Positions 53,620 through 62,522 are shown, counted from the first letter of the stretch. The stretch is 64,000 bases of DNA from Asticcacaulis taihuensis (GCF_900100255.1 NZ_FMTS01000003.1:186001-250000); one strand, 5' to 3'. Notes: generated by a model from the letters alone, not told the origin. Numbers and translations are program-made.

Positions 53620-53680
53620 ATACCCCACCACCACTCGCTTCGCTCATGGTCCCCCTCCCCAGTAAACTGGGGAGGTACAA
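53620..53680. repeat. Dispersed hairpin repeat, copy B (inverted)
   Basis: Reverse-strand copy of the element at 41241-41300, lying between the FAH gene and the upstream SDR, that is inside a probable operon. On the minus strand it starts TGTACCTCCCCAG, forms CCTCCCCAG/CTGGGGAGG with a 4-nt loop and ends GTGGTGGTGGGGTAT. The stem is kept while the loop and the middle differ from copy A. Confidence 0.8.
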
Positions 53681-53725
53681 AGGTGCGGCTTGCGCTGTCG
53701 AGTTTATGGTCCCAGGGGCTTGCCC

Positions 53726-54451
53726 CTAGTTTAACCAGCCGCCATCGATAATGTGTGCCTGGCCGGTCGTAAAGCTGGATTCGTCGGAAGCGAGATAAAC
53801 GGCGAAGGCGGCCAGTTCTTCTGGTGTGCCGAGGCGGCCGGTGGGCTGGCGTGACAGGAACATGGCGCGGCCCTTTTCATAGTCGCCGGTGTCGCGCATC
53901 CGCTGCTGAAGCGAGGGCGTGTCAATGGTGCCGGGGCAGAGGGCGTTGCAGCGGATACCCTGCGCCACAAAATCGGCGGCGACCGATTTGGTGAGGCCCA
54001 CCACGGCGGCCTTGGAGGCGCCATAGGCCAGACGATTGGCCACGCCCTTGAAGGCGGCGACGCTTGCCATATTGATGATCGAGCCGCATTTGCGTTCCAG
54101 CATCTTGGGCAGGAAAGCCTGGATGGTGTGGAACATGGCGGTCACATTGATCGAGAAGCTGAAGTTCCACGCGGCTTCGTCGGTGGTCAGCACCGTGCCG
54201 GCATGAACATAGCCGGCGCAGTTATAGAGCACGTCGACCTGCGGGAATTCGGCGGCCAGGGTCTTGATGGCGGCCGGATCGGTGGCATCGAGCTGGCGGC
54301 AGATCGCCCCTTCCAGACCCTCCAGAAATTCAAGCTTTACGTCGGTGGCGATAACGGTGGCACCCTCGGCGATAAAGGCTTCCGCGGCGGCCCGGCCCAT
54401 GCCCTGGCCGGCGGCGGTTATAAAGGCAGTCTTGCCGGTAAGGCGTCCCAT
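53726..54451 (-). CDS. SDR, probable 2-keto-3-deoxy-L-fuconate dehydrogenase
   Basis: A 241-residue short-chain dehydrogenase. TAAGQGMGRAAAEAF is the cofactor motif, ATDVKLE points to NAD, then NCAGYVHAGTVL, Ser in NMASVAAF and YGASK as the Y-x-x-x-K. The pattern is close to 2-keto-3-deoxy-L-fuconate dehydrogenase of Xanthomonas and the related BDH2/DHRS6 group. It would supply the 2,4-diketo acid for the FAH protein coded next. ATG 54451 is preferred to 54463 because GGAG lies 6 bases upstream; the TATGATG box overlaps its promoter. Confidence 0.85.
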   Translation of the reverse strand: MGRLTGKTAFITAAGQGMGRAAAEAFIAEGATVIATDVKLEFLEGLEGAICRQLDATDPAAIKTLAAEFPQVDVLYNCAGYVHAGTVLTTDEAAWNFSFSINVTAMFHTIQAFLPKMLERKCGSIINMASVAAFKGVANRLAYGASKAAVVGLTKSVAADFVAQGIRCNALCPGTIDTPSLQQRMRDTGDYEKGRAMFLSRQPTGRLGTPEELAAFAVYLASDESSFTTGQAHIIDGGWLN

Positions 54452-54466
54452 AAATGGCTCCATTAC

Positions 54467-54483
54467 ATAATATGTATGATGAA
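54467..54483 (-). promoter_or_regulatory. TATGATG regulatory box before SDR gene
   Basis: The 17-mer ATAATATGTATGATGAA (plus strand) is identical to the one at 62523-62539. On the minus strand its TATTAT could be the -10 element of the SDR promoter, so binding would block transcription. It ends 16 bases before ATG 54451. Confidence 0.65.
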
Positions 54484-54584
54484 TTATTTTAGAAAAGACC
54501 TGTCTCTAAGTCAACCCCCAAACCCGCAAGTGATATTTAATCTCCTGCGGCGCCAAAGCTTACGGGTGAAGGGACGCGTCCCTT

Positions 54585-54620
54585 CAAAAAAGACCCGCCG
54601 CTTCCGGAGAAGGGCGGGTT
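54585..54620 (-). terminator. Terminator of the TBDR gene
   Basis: On the minus strand ACCCGCC pairs with GGCGGGT (54613-54619 with 54593-54599), followed by C and six T (54591-54586). A palindrome GAAGGGACG/CGTCCCTTC lies just beyond (54568-54585). Confidence 0.75.
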
Positions 54621-54635
54621 AAGGGGCCTCTGTCA

Positions 54636-54668
54636 CCGGACCTGTAAAACGGGTGAATACAGGTCCGG
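54636..54668 (-). terminator. Second hairpin downstream of the TBDR gene
   Basis: Perfect 11-bp stem CCGGACCTGTA/TACAGGTCCGG with an 11-nt loop, between the TBDR stop and its terminator. No T-run; it may protect the 3' end of the mRNA. Confidence 0.55.
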
Positions 54669-54705
54669 ACAATTACGCAACAGACAGCAGGTCGGGGGAG
54701 AAAGC

Positions 54706-57429
54706 TTAGTAACGGAAGCGGATGCCAGCGGAGATACGCTTGCCGGTGGTGCGGTATTCCTTGGTCCGATCGGGCGTCACCGAGTAGATGAACTCGTTCT
54801 CGTCCGTCAGGTTCAGGCCGTCGAGATAGACGGTGAAGTGGTCGTTGATGTCGTAGGAGACGCCGGCATCGAGCTGGCCATAGGCGTCGAAATATTCCGG
54901 CTCGCCGTTGCGACCTGAAGCGACCTGCAGGAATTTGTCGCGCCAGGTGTAGGCGAGGCGGGCCTGGAAGCCATACTTTTCATAGAAGCCCACCAGGGTG
55001 TAGCTGTCCTTGGAGAGCCCTTCGAGGCCGTAGGAGACATTGGCCACGGCATTGACGTAGTTGGCGTCGCTTTCGGCATAGGTGTAGCTGACCTGGGCGC
55101 CCAGACCGTCAAACGGCGAGGGCAGGTCGGAGAACACCTGGCGGTACCCCAGTTCGAAGCCCTTGACCACGGCGCCATTGCCATTGGTCGGCACGGTGAC
55201 CTGGAAGGTGACCTGATCCACCTTCTGCGGGGTGGTGGTCAGGGTCACGAACGAGTCGATGTTCTTGTAAAAGGCGTTGAACGACAGCAGGGAGGTGCGA
55301 TCGAAATACCATTCCAGGCCGCCTTCGATCTGCGAGGCGCGGAAGGGTTGCAGGTCCGGATTGCCGCGCTTGATCGTCTCATTGCCGGGGTTGGTCTGGA
55401 TCGACTGCTTCGGCGACAGGTCCGACAGGGTCGGCCGGGTCAGGACGCGCGAGGCGGAGAAGCGGGCGATCAGTTCGTCGGTCAGGTTCAGCTTGGCGTT
55501 CAGCGACGGCAGGATATCGGTGTAGTGACCATCGAAGCTGACCGGCACAACGTCCGATACGGTGATGATGTTCTGGCCGGCGCCGTTCGGCACAGCGGAA
55601 AGAACCGTGCGCGAGGCGCCGGACGAGGTGTAGTTGGTATCCTCGACGCGGACCCCGGCATTGATCGACAGCGGCATACCGCCGATTTCGGTGCGGATAT
55701 CGCTCATCAGGTAGCCGATGGTAACCTTTTCATCCACGACCGACGAGCCGGAGGGGTCGAAGACGCCGGGGGCGAACGCCTTGCCGTCCGCGTCGGCGAA
55801 CTGCTTGACCTGATTGATCAGGGCGATCGGATCATAGGCCACCCAGTCGCGGATGATATTGCCGCTGTGGCTGGAGAAGAAGTTCATATTGGTGTTCGAG
55901 AACAGCGATTCCGGCAGGACGCGATCGGAACCGCAATAGGCGCATTGCTGACCGAAAGGCATGGAATTGGTGGTGATCGTCTTGGTGCGCTGTTCGCTGG
56001 CCAGGCCGGCATAGAGGGTGACTGCGCCTTCGGGCGCCCACTTGGCGTCGAGCTTGAACTCGTTGGTCTTGTCATCGATATCCGAACCGCCACCCCAGAT
56101 ATAATAGTGGGCGGTGATGCCCTGCGGGTTGGTCGAGGCGTTATCGTAGTTCGGCGACGAGAAGCCATAATCATAGATCGGGCTGCCGCTGCGGCGGTCG
56201 AACCACAGGTCCATGTTCTTGCGGCGGATAGTGGTGAAGTCGCTGTCTTCCTTGCCGCGGCGCTGGGCTTTCGAGGTCGAGGCGTCGAAGCTGAGGGTCA
56301 GGGTGTCGGTGGCCTTCCAGGCGGCGTTGAAGCCGACCATGGTGGTGGTCACGTCGCGCGTATCATGCTGCAAAATCTGGTCGACCGTGCCGCCGGTATA
56401 GCGCTGGTAGACCGCTTCATTGCCCTGCACAACCTGCTCGACCAGCGTGCCGCCGGAGAAGTCATAGGCCAGGCCGGTCTGATCCTCGGTGATATCCGCC
56501 TTGGAATAGAGGGTATCGAGGGTCAGGGTCAGGTTTTCGGCCGGCTTCCACTGTAACGAACCGTTGAGGCCGGTCATCTTCTTCTTACGGACGAAGAAGA
56601 AGGGCGACAGGTTCGACGGCATGGAAATGTGCGTGAAGGGTGCCACATCCGGACCGATGCGGGCACCGGCGACGCCGCCGGCATTGTAGTAGCTGTCGGT
56701 CGAGGAGCGGTAGACGTGGCCGGCGCCGATGGTGAACTCATCATCGCGGACTTCCTGGTCCATATAGGAGGCGGAGAGGGCGACGCCGAAGGTGCGGGCG
56801 TCGTTGCGCCAGCTCATGACGCCGGAGGCTTCCGGGTTCTGCGTATCGGCCAGTTCGGCCCACTGGCTGCCGATCGAGCCGGCGGCGGTGAAGCTTTTGG
56901 ATTGATCGAGCGGACGCAGGGTGCGGACATCGACCGTGGCGCCGATCGAGGCGCCGTTGATATTGGCCTGGGGCGACTTGTAGACATCGGCGCCGGCGAT
57001 CAGTTCGGAGGGCAGGACGTCGAAGGAAAATTCGCGGCCGTTATTGTCGGTGGCCAGCGTTCGACCGTTGACGGTGACGGCGTTGAACTTCGGACCGAAG
57101 CCGCGCACCGAAACATAGCGGCCTTCGCCACGGTTGCGCTCGATGGTCACGCCGGGAATACGTTGCAGCGATTCGGCGACGTTCTGGTCGGGCAGCTTGC
57201 CGAGATCCTCGGCGGCGATCGAATCGACCGTATTGATGGCGGCTTTCTTGATATCAATGGCGGCCTTCATGGAGCGGCGGATACCGCGAACAATGACGAC
57301 CTGGGATTCATCTGGCGAGGCGGCGGCCGGCGCGTCGGTTTGCGGGGCGGCATCCTGAGCAAAGGCCGGCGCGACGATCACGGCGGCGGACAGGGCTGTG
57401 GCGGCCAATAATACGAGTTTCCTGGACAT
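54706..57429 (-). CDS. TonB-dependent receptor, Xanthomonas/Caulobacter type
   Basis: A 907-residue TBDR of the TIGR01782 type. Signal peptide 1-24 (ends PAFAQ), a short linker, the TonB-box-like VVIVRGIRRSMKAAID, the plug (AAEDLGKLPDQNVAESLQRI then RGEGRYVSVRGFGP) and a barrel ending ISAGIRFRY. These receptors are typically linked to plant oligosaccharide uptake. It lies between the SDR/FAH pair and the transporter-lactonase-dehydratase operon, so the natural guess is an L-fucose- or rhamnose-containing oligosaccharide. Its own promoter with a TATGATGAT box lies at 57475-57515, and terminators follow it. Confidence 0.92.
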   Translation of the reverse strand: MSRKLVLLAATALSAAVIVAPAFAQDAAPQTDAPAAASPDESQVVIVRGIRRSMKAAIDIKKAAINTVDSIAAEDLGKLPDQNVAESLQRIPGVTIERNRGEGRYVSVRGFGPKFNAVTVNGRTLATDNNGREFSFDVLPSELIAGADVYKSPQANINGASIGATVDVRTLRPLDQSKSFTAAGSIGSQWAELADTQNPEASGVMSWRNDARTFGVALSASYMDQEVRDDEFTIGAGHVYRSSTDSYYNAGGVAGARIGPDVAPFTHISMPSNLSPFFFVRKKKMTGLNGSLQWKPAENLTLTLDTLYSKADITEDQTGLAYDFSGGTLVEQVVQGNEAVYQRYTGGTVDQILQHDTRDVTTTMVGFNAAWKATDTLTLSFDASTSKAQRRGKEDSDFTTIRRKNMDLWFDRRSGSPIYDYGFSSPNYDNASTNPQGITAHYYIWGGGSDIDDKTNEFKLDAKWAPEGAVTLYAGLASEQRTKTITTNSMPFGQQCAYCGSDRVLPESLFSNTNMNFFSSHSGNIIRDWVAYDPIALINQVKQFADADGKAFAPGVFDPSGSSVVDEKVTIGYLMSDIRTEIGGMPLSINAGVRVEDTNYTSSGASRTVLSAVPNGAGQNIITVSDVVPVSFDGHYTDILPSLNAKLNLTDELIARFSASRVLTRPTLSDLSPKQSIQTNPGNETIKRGNPDLQPFRASQIEGGLEWYFDRTSLLSFNAFYKNIDSFVTLTTTPQKVDQVTFQVTVPTNGNGAVVKGFELGYRQVFSDLPSPFDGLGAQVSYTYAESDANYVNAVANVSYGLEGLSKDSYTLVGFYEKYGFQARLAYTWRDKFLQVASGRNGEPEYFDAYGQLDAGVSYDINDHFTVYLDGLNLTDENEFIYSVTPDRTKEYRTTGKRISAGIRFRY

Positions 57430-58001
57430 GATTTCCTTCCTTGGTCGCCCCCTTATGCGAGGGCTGATGTCCTGACACTATTTCATGGTAATATGTGTGT
57501 CAAATGATCATCATATGTCCGACAATATGGCGTTTTGGGAAATTTAACCCAGGAAGAGTGGAAATAAGACAATGCAGGGCAGGCCCTGCCGGAGGCAAGG
57601 GCGGACTCACCCTTTGAAAGATGTCCTGAGTGCGTTTTCAACTCTCTGTATTCAATTGCTTTTTATGTTACGATTTTAAAAGGCCGCAGGTCGGGATCAT
57701 GATTTCAAATACGAAAATCGGCTGTCCGATGCGGCTTTTATATATTTTAGCGCATTTGCCTCATGTCGGCGACTAAAAAAGAGGTGTATGTCGATGACGC
57801 CAAAACCCTCTGCAAGGGCGTGTTTTTAAGGGGAATTATCATTTCTATGAATTCCCGCCAGGATTTATCCTCGAAATGTAAATGACAGAAAATTTGTGAC
57901 CAAATGATCACATCTGTGATTTTAACATATATAAATACATCATTTTTTGATTGAATTTGATTTATTATCAAATATATTGTCTGAGTTATGTTGTCGGTTT
58001 A
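57430..58001. other. Long AT-rich intergenic region before the TBDR gene
   Basis: About 570 bases between the TBDR start and the MFS terminator. It contains the TBDR promoter and box (57475-57515) and two similar sites, CAAATGATCATCATATGT at 57501 and CAAATGATCACATCTGT at 57901, exactly 400 bp apart. The second lies in a GTGACCA/TGATCAC near-palindrome. The only open frame (57747-57971, minus) has an AT-driven composition and no ribosome site, so I do not call it. A small RNA is possible but not supported. Confidence 0.55.
57475..57515 (-). promoter_or_regulatory. TBDR promoter with TATGATGAT box
   Basis: On the minus strand TATGATGAT (57515-57507) is followed after three bases by TTGACA (57503-57498), a 17-bp spacer and TAGTGT (57480-57475). 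The spacing of box to -35 is the same as at 44667-44684. Confidence 0.6.
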
Positions 58002-58038
58002 ATAAAAAAGCCGCCTCTGCGAAATGGCAGAAGCGGCT
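58002..58038 (-). terminator. Terminator of the MFS-lactonase-AKR-dehydratase operon
   Basis: 12-bp stem with one mismatch (58027-58038 with 58009-58020, AGCCGCTTCTGC/GCAGAGGCGGCT on the minus strand), 6-nt loop, then a run of T. It lies 28 bases after the MFS stop. Confidence 0.88.
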
Positions 58039-58065
58039 GAAATGGTCAAAGGAGACAAGAGCAGG

Positions 58066-59349
58066 TTATTTCACCGAGCGGATCGGCAGGACAAAGAACG
58101 AGCCGGCGAAGACGAAGACCAGGGCGGCGATGAACAGCATCCGGTAGTCGGTATTAAAATATTTCAGTAGTTGCGCGGCCATGACTGGCGAGATGATCTG
58201 GGGGATATTGACCGCGGTGGTCAGCAGGCCGAGGTCCTTTCCCGCTTCGCCGGTGTCCTTCGGCAGCACCTGGGTCATCAGCGCCATGTCGATCGACATG
58301 AAGGCGCCATAGCCAATACCGATCAGGGCGGCATAACCATACATGCCTTCGAGGTTCGGCATGAACAGAGGCACCACCAGGGCCGCGCCCATAATGAGGC
58401 TGGCGGCGAAGACGAAAGGCTTGCGGCGTTTGATCCAGTCCGACAGCACACCCGACAGGAAGGACGAGGTCATGACGCAGACAAAGGTGATGGCCGAGAC
58501 CGTGCCGATGACGATATTGGCGCGATCGGTGCCGAGGCCGATATAGTCCTGCAGGATATAGAGCAGGTAGGTGACGATGGCCTGGTAGCCCATATAGATG
58601 GTGAAGCGGCCGGCAAAGGCCCACCAGAAATCCGGATAGGCTTTCGGATCGATCCAGAACCCTTTCAGGAAATCGCCGGCCCGGAATTTGGCCAGCGGTT
58701 CGCCCTTGGATGATGTGTCGTGGTTGAGGATCACGAAGGCGATGCAGCAGAGAGCTATGGCGCCGGCAAAAACGGCATAGGCCAACGGCATGTTGTTGGC
58801 CAGGCGACCGGCGACGATCATCCCCACCGTGCCCCCGGCGGTCATGCCGGCGCCGACAAAGCCGGAGGCTGTGCCGCGGGCATGTTCAGGGAAGCGGTCG
58901 GCGACCACGGTGGTCAGGGCCGGCTGCATCGAATTGAGTGCGATGGCCGCGATGACCCACATGGCGGTGATGCTCCAGAAGGTCGGCATATAGGCGACGC
59001 TGGCAAGCGTTATGGCACCGATCACCGAACCGGCGACGATCCACGGCGTACGGCGCCCCCATTTCGAGCGGGTACGATCAGAGAAGGCGCCGGCGATCGG
59101 TGTCGTCAATGTTGAAAAGATTGAGGTGACGAAGAACATCAGGCCGAGATTTTCCACCTTGTGCGCCGGGTCGAGCGTGGCGATCTGGTTGGGCAGCAGC
59201 ACGGCCAGCACGCCGCAATAGAGCGCCAGCAACGTGAAGAAGCACACGAACAGAGAGCACAGCAGCAACCAGCGGCGGCCGCCTTCGACATGAGGGATGC
59301 CGGACAAGGCGACGGCGGGCGCTTCTGTCAGGGTGGGTTGCTGGTCCAT
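58066..59349 (-). CDS. MFS transporter, GPH/sugar-cation type
   Basis: A 427-residue inner-membrane transporter with about twelve hydrophobic helices. The loop motif SDRTRSKWGRRTPWIVAG between helices 2 and 3 is typical of the GPH and related sugar symporter groups; a second half-motif DWIKRRKPFV follows helix 8. The expected cargo is a monosaccharide released in the periplasm, likely L-fucose or a similar 6-deoxysugar given its operon partners. ATG 59349 has GAGGAAA before it; the longer frame to 59616 runs into the lactonase gene and is rejected. Last gene of its operon. Confidence 0.87.
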   Translation of the reverse strand: MDQQPTLTEAPAVALSGIPHVEGGRRWLLLCSLFVCFFTLLALYCGVLAVLLPNQIATLDPAHKVENLGLMFFVTSIFSTLTTPIAGAFSDRTRSKWGRRTPWIVAGSVIGAITLASVAYMPTFWSITAMWVIAAIALNSMQPALTTVVADRFPEHARGTASGFVGAGMTAGGTVGMIVAGRLANNMPLAYAVFAGAIALCCIAFVILNHDTSSKGEPLAKFRAGDFLKGFWIDPKAYPDFWWAFAGRFTIYMGYQAIVTYLLYILQDYIGLGTDRANIVIGTVSAITFVCVMTSSFLSGVLSDWIKRRKPFVFAASLIMGAALVVPLFMPNLEGMYGYAALIGIGYGAFMSIDMALMTQVLPKDTGEAGKDLGLLTTAVNIPQIISPVMAAQLLKYFNTDYRMLFIAALVFVFAGSFFVLPIRSVK

Positions 59350-59360
59350 TATTTCCTCTT

Positions 59361-60188
59361 TTATACTTGATAGACGGTCCGGGCCGTACCTGACCAGACC
59401 TCTGTTTGCTGATCCTCCGGCAAGTGACTCACGGCCGAGGCCACGACCGCCTGCCAGCGCGAATACCCCCCGGCGAGATTGACCACCGGCCAGTCGCCGC
59501 CGAACAGGCAGCGTGAGGGGCCAAACAGGTTCAGGGCATGGTCGAGCCAGGGGCGGAGTTGTTCGGGGGGGCAGTGGTCCCAGTCGGCTTCGGTCGGCAG
59601 CCCGGAGAGTTTGCAAAAGACATTAGGCATCTCTGACAGGGTCTTGATTTCATTCGCCCAATCGTCACCGGAAATGTCCGCGCCATGTGTCCTTATATCC
59701 GGCTTACCGAGATGATCGAGAACGATGCGCGCCTCCGGTACGGCCTCGAGCAGGCGCGCCAATGCCTGACGTAGTTCCGGTAACTGTCTGGCGCGGATGC
59801 ACATATCCAGGCTGAAACCGGCGCGGGCGGTGGCAATCATCCCCGCGATATAGCCTTCGGACGTCATAAAGCCATCGGGCTCATTCTGGGCATTGCGGCG
59901 GATGCCGACGACCTTCTGTTTGGCTTTCAGGGCCTGGATATGCGGTGTATCGCCAAGCTCAAGCGGCGCATAGGCGACAATGCCGAGGATGGGAAAGCTA
60001 AGGCTATTCACCCAGTCCACCTCTTCCAGGGCCTCTTCGCAATCGGCCTGGACGAAGATCGCGCCTTCCAAATCCGCCACGCCTGCAAACTCTTCCGGCC
60101 CCATGCGACCGCTGATCGCCGGCACATATTGCAGCCAGTCATAGGTCAGGTGTTCCGGGTTCCAGAAATGCAGGTGGGAATCGATCAT
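59361..60188 (-). CDS. L-fuconolactonase-like amidohydrolase
   Basis: A 275-residue amidohydrolase_2-family (COG3618 type) lactonase. The metal-binding D-x-H-x-H start is MIDSHLHFWNP, with FVQADCEEALEE, IVLDHLGKPDI, and CLFGGDWPVVNLAGGY near the end, all typical of L-fuconolactone and L-rhamnono-lactone hydrolases. It opens the lactone made by the aldose dehydrogenase to the acid. It lies 3 bases after the aldo/keto reductase stop and 11 before the MFS start, so the three genes are one operon. Confidence 0.88.
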   Translation of the reverse strand: MIDSHLHFWNPEHLTYDWLQYVPAISGRMGPEEFAGVADLEGAIFVQADCEEALEEVDWVNSLSFPILGIVAYAPLELGDTPHIQALKAKQKVVGIRRNAQNEPDGFMTSEGYIAGMIATARAGFSLDMCIRARQLPELRQALARLLEAVPEARIVLDHLGKPDIRTHGADISGDDWANEIKTLSEMPNVFCKLSGLPTEADWDHCPPEQLRPWLDHALNLFGPSRCLFGGDWPVVNLAGGYSRWQAVVASAVSHLPEDQQTEVWSGTARTVYQV

Positions 60189-60191
60189 TGA

Positions 60192-61142
60192 TTATTTCCC
60201 GGCCTTACCGCCATTGCCGGGCAGAACATCCCAGCCCTGGTTCAGTACCGGCGCCAGAATGGCCTCGACCCGCGCCAGCAAATCCGGGTCGATCGGTTCG
60301 GAAAGCGCCGCCATATTGTCGCGCATATTGGCGGGGCTGGAGGAACCGATCACGGTTGTCGCCATACCGTTTTTTACCGCACCCTGCAGGGCGAATTGCA
60401 GGGCCAGTTTCGAGATGTCGCTGCCGGCTTCCGTGCATATCTGCGCGGCCTCGGCGGCGGCGGCATGAACGCTGGGATGGCCAGGATGCCAGTCAGGCGG
60501 CCCGCGCCGGGTCAGCAGACCCATGCCGAGTGGCGAGGCATTGAAAACGCTGATGCCATGACCTTGCAGGCGTCTGGCTACCGGCGCCAGACGCTGATCC
60601 TGGAGCGTATAGGTGCAGTAGGCCATGACCGTATCGACACGCTGCTCGACCGCGACCTTTTCCAGCAGGGCGAGATCATAGCCGGTGATGCCGACAAAAT
60701 TGATGACGCCCTGGCGCTTGAGGTCGTGCAGGGTGGGGAGGGCTTCATCGATCAATTGTTGATAATCGCCCATCTCGATGTCGTGGCATTGCAGGATATC
60801 GATATGGCCACATTTGAGGCGGCCAAGGCTGGCATCAAGACTGCGCAGCGTGGCCTCGCGCGAAAAATCCCAGTCCTTGTCCCCATAGCGGCCGATCTTG
60901 GTGGCCAGCGCGTAAGCCTCACGCTGTACACCCTGTAAGGCATGACCAAGCGCGGTCTCCGCCCTGGTCAGGCCGTAATAGGGGGCGACATCGATGAAAT
61001 TGACGCCCAATTCCAGCGCCGTGCGCACGGTCTCATTGGCGTTTTGCTGCGAAACCTCGGAATAGACACTGCCCAGCGATGCCGCGCCAAGGGCGAGAGC
61101 GGATATGGCCGGGTCTTTGATTCCGAGTGAAGTCGTTTGCAT
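60192..61142 (-). CDS. Aldo/keto reductase, probable L-fucose dehydrogenase
   Basis: A 316-residue aldo/keto reductase. The catalytic tetrad is visible: Asp and Tyr in FIDVAPYYGLTRAE, Lys in ALATKIGRYG and His in ILQCHDIEMG; the C-terminal SSSPANMRDN binds the cofactor. It resembles the D-threo-aldose 1-dehydrogenases that oxidise L-fucose to L-fuconolactone. Operon partners (lactonase, dehydratase) fit that role. The start is separated from the upstream dehydratase gene by the inverted repeat at 61200-61321, which is therefore within the transcript. Confidence 0.87.
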   Translation of the reverse strand: MQTTSLGIKDPAISALALGAASLGSVYSEVSQQNANETVRTALELGVNFIDVAPYYGLTRAETALGHALQGVQREAYALATKIGRYGDKDWDFSREATLRSLDASLGRLKCGHIDILQCHDIEMGDYQQLIDEALPTLHDLKRQGVINFVGITGYDLALLEKVAVEQRVDTVMAYCTYTLQDQRLAPVARRLQGHGISVFNASPLGMGLLTRRGPPDWHPGHPSVHAAAAEAAQICTEAGSDISKLALQFALQGAVKNGMATTVIGSSSPANMRDNMAALSEPIDPDLLARVEAILAPVLNQGWDVLPGNGGKAGK

Positions 61143-61199
61143 CCCTGCTTTACTTTCTTAGACGCCACTTCTGGGTGGCTTTAGCTGAAGAAAAGGGAA

Positions 61200-61321
61200 T
61201 CCACAGATTGCACAGATTAACACAGATTAAGCGGCGCTTCGCGCCCGATACGTGGAAGTCTGCCCTGAACCTCGACGCTCAAAGCCCTGAAAAATCTGTG
61301 TTAATCTGTGCAATCTGTGGA
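61200..61321. repeat. Dispersed inverted-repeat element, copy 2
   Basis: Left arm 61200-61231 is identical over 32 bp to the arm at 281-312; right arm 61293-61321 is its perfect reverse complement over 29 bp. The inside (61 bp) is shorter than in copy 1 and not obviously related, apart from a small GC-rich hairpin (GGCGCTTCGCGCC) next to the left arm. It lies between the dehydratase stop and the AKR start and ends 7 bases from the dehydratase stop. Confidence 0.87.
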
Positions 61322-61327
61322 TTCTCT

Positions 61328-62467
61328 CTAATTTTCCGGCACCAGCCTCAGACCCGCACGGCTTGGCCGCACATGCGGGCCGCCGGTGACATTCCACTGC
61401 CCGGACTGGCGCTTGGCGGCAATCGCCGCCTCGTCGATCTCGATACCGAGGCCAGGCGCATTGCCCAAAACAACACCGCCGTCGGCAATCTCCTGGTCGA
61501 TTGTCAGGCCGTAGGGCACCTTCCAGTCCTGCACCTCTACCGTCAGCAGATTGGGAACAGCCGCCGCGGCATGGGCCACCGGATTGCCGTTATAACCTAC
61601 CGGCGAGACCGGCAGGTTATGGGCATGAGCGGCCACGGCAACACGGTTGAAATGCGTGATGCCCCACACCATGCCGGCCTGGACGACATCCACTGCACCG
61701 GCCGTGAAAAGCGGCAGATATTGATCAAGCCCCGTGAGGTTCTCGCCAGTCGCCACCGCGCACTTTGAAGCACGGGTAATGACGGCGTGACCCTCGGCAT
61801 CCCAGCGGCGAACCGGTTCCTCGATCCAGGTCAGGTCAAGATGGTGTTCGATCTCGGCGATATGACGTACGGCCTGCTTACGCGACCAGGATTCATTGAC
61901 ATCCAACATAATAGCCGGGCGCGGGCTGTTACGCTTCAGGACTTCACGGACCCCCAACATCCGGCGGATATCGCGCTCGATGTCGCGGCCGCCCTTGATC
62001 TTGGCGGAGGTGTAGCCGCGATCAGCCCATTCGCCATAAAGGGCGTAAAGCGCATCGTCTTCCAGACCCATGCACAGGCCGGAGGCATAGCCCGGCACGA
62101 AGCGGTCGCGTGCGCCCAGCGTCCGCCACAGCGGTTCATTGGCCATCTTGGCCTTCAAGTCCCACAGCGCCATATCGACTGCACCGATGGCGCCATAGGT
62201 GGCACCGGCGTGGCCGCTCTTGAACACATGAGCGAGCATCCGGTCATAAAGCGTTGTAACGGCTCGCGGATCTTCACCTTCCACGGCCGGGAAAACACGT
62301 GCGATATCGCCATGGGCACCGAGCCCGACACCGGTCAGCCCACTGTCGGTTTCCAGCAGCAGGATCGGCACATCGGTAATGCCGGACCGCACCAGTCCGT
62401 TGACATCACCAATCGGCCGGCCCCAGTCATGGACCGTGGTGAGGCTGCGATAGCCGGTAATCTTCAT
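61328..62467 (-). CDS. Enolase-superfamily sugar-acid dehydratase
   Basis: A 379-residue mandelate-racemase-group enolase-superfamily protein. The base motif K-x-K is K156-I-K158, and metal ligands are D189 (MLDVNES), E216 (WIEEP) and E242 (ATGENLT). By position it is the L-fuconate dehydratase of this pathway. However the Asp-His dyad normally found on barrel strands 6 and 7 is not visible: the usual Gln-Pro-Asp is Q263-A-G265 and the usual Pro-His is P289-V290. Known L-fuconate dehydratases are also longer (about 440). So the reaction may be another sugar-acid dehydration. The box at 62523 overlaps its promoter. Confidence 0.83.
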   Translation of the reverse strand: MKITGYRSLTTVHDWGRPIGDVNGLVRSGITDVPILLLETDSGLTGVGLGAHGDIARVFPAVEGEDPRAVTTLYDRMLAHVFKSGHAGATYGAIGAVDMALWDLKAKMANEPLWRTLGARDRFVPGYASGLCMGLEDDALYALYGEWADRGYTSAKIKGGRDIERDIRRMLGVREVLKRNSPRPAIMLDVNESWSRKQAVRHIAEIEHHLDLTWIEEPVRRWDAEGHAVITRASKCAVATGENLTGLDQYLPLFTAGAVDVVQAGMVWGITHFNRVAVAAHAHNLPVSPVGYNGNPVAHAAAAVPNLLTVEVQDWKVPYGLTIDQEIADGGVVLGNAPGLGIEIDEAAIAAKRQSGQWNVTGGPHVRPSRAGLRLVPEN

Positions 62468-62522
62468 CTGTGGTCTTTCTCGTCAACGCCGCCACAGACG
62501 GTAAATCCCGCGATGTGGAGTT

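Noticed and set aside
57895-57920. Possible CRP site TGTGA...TCACA
   Set aside because: The spacing between half-sites is 8 rather than 6, so a CRP site is unlikely; a different near-palindrome explains it as well.
57747-57971. 74-codon minus-strand frame in the long gap before the TBDR
   Set aside because: AT-driven composition, no ribosome site, no resemblance to anything I know; the region is better read as regulatory.
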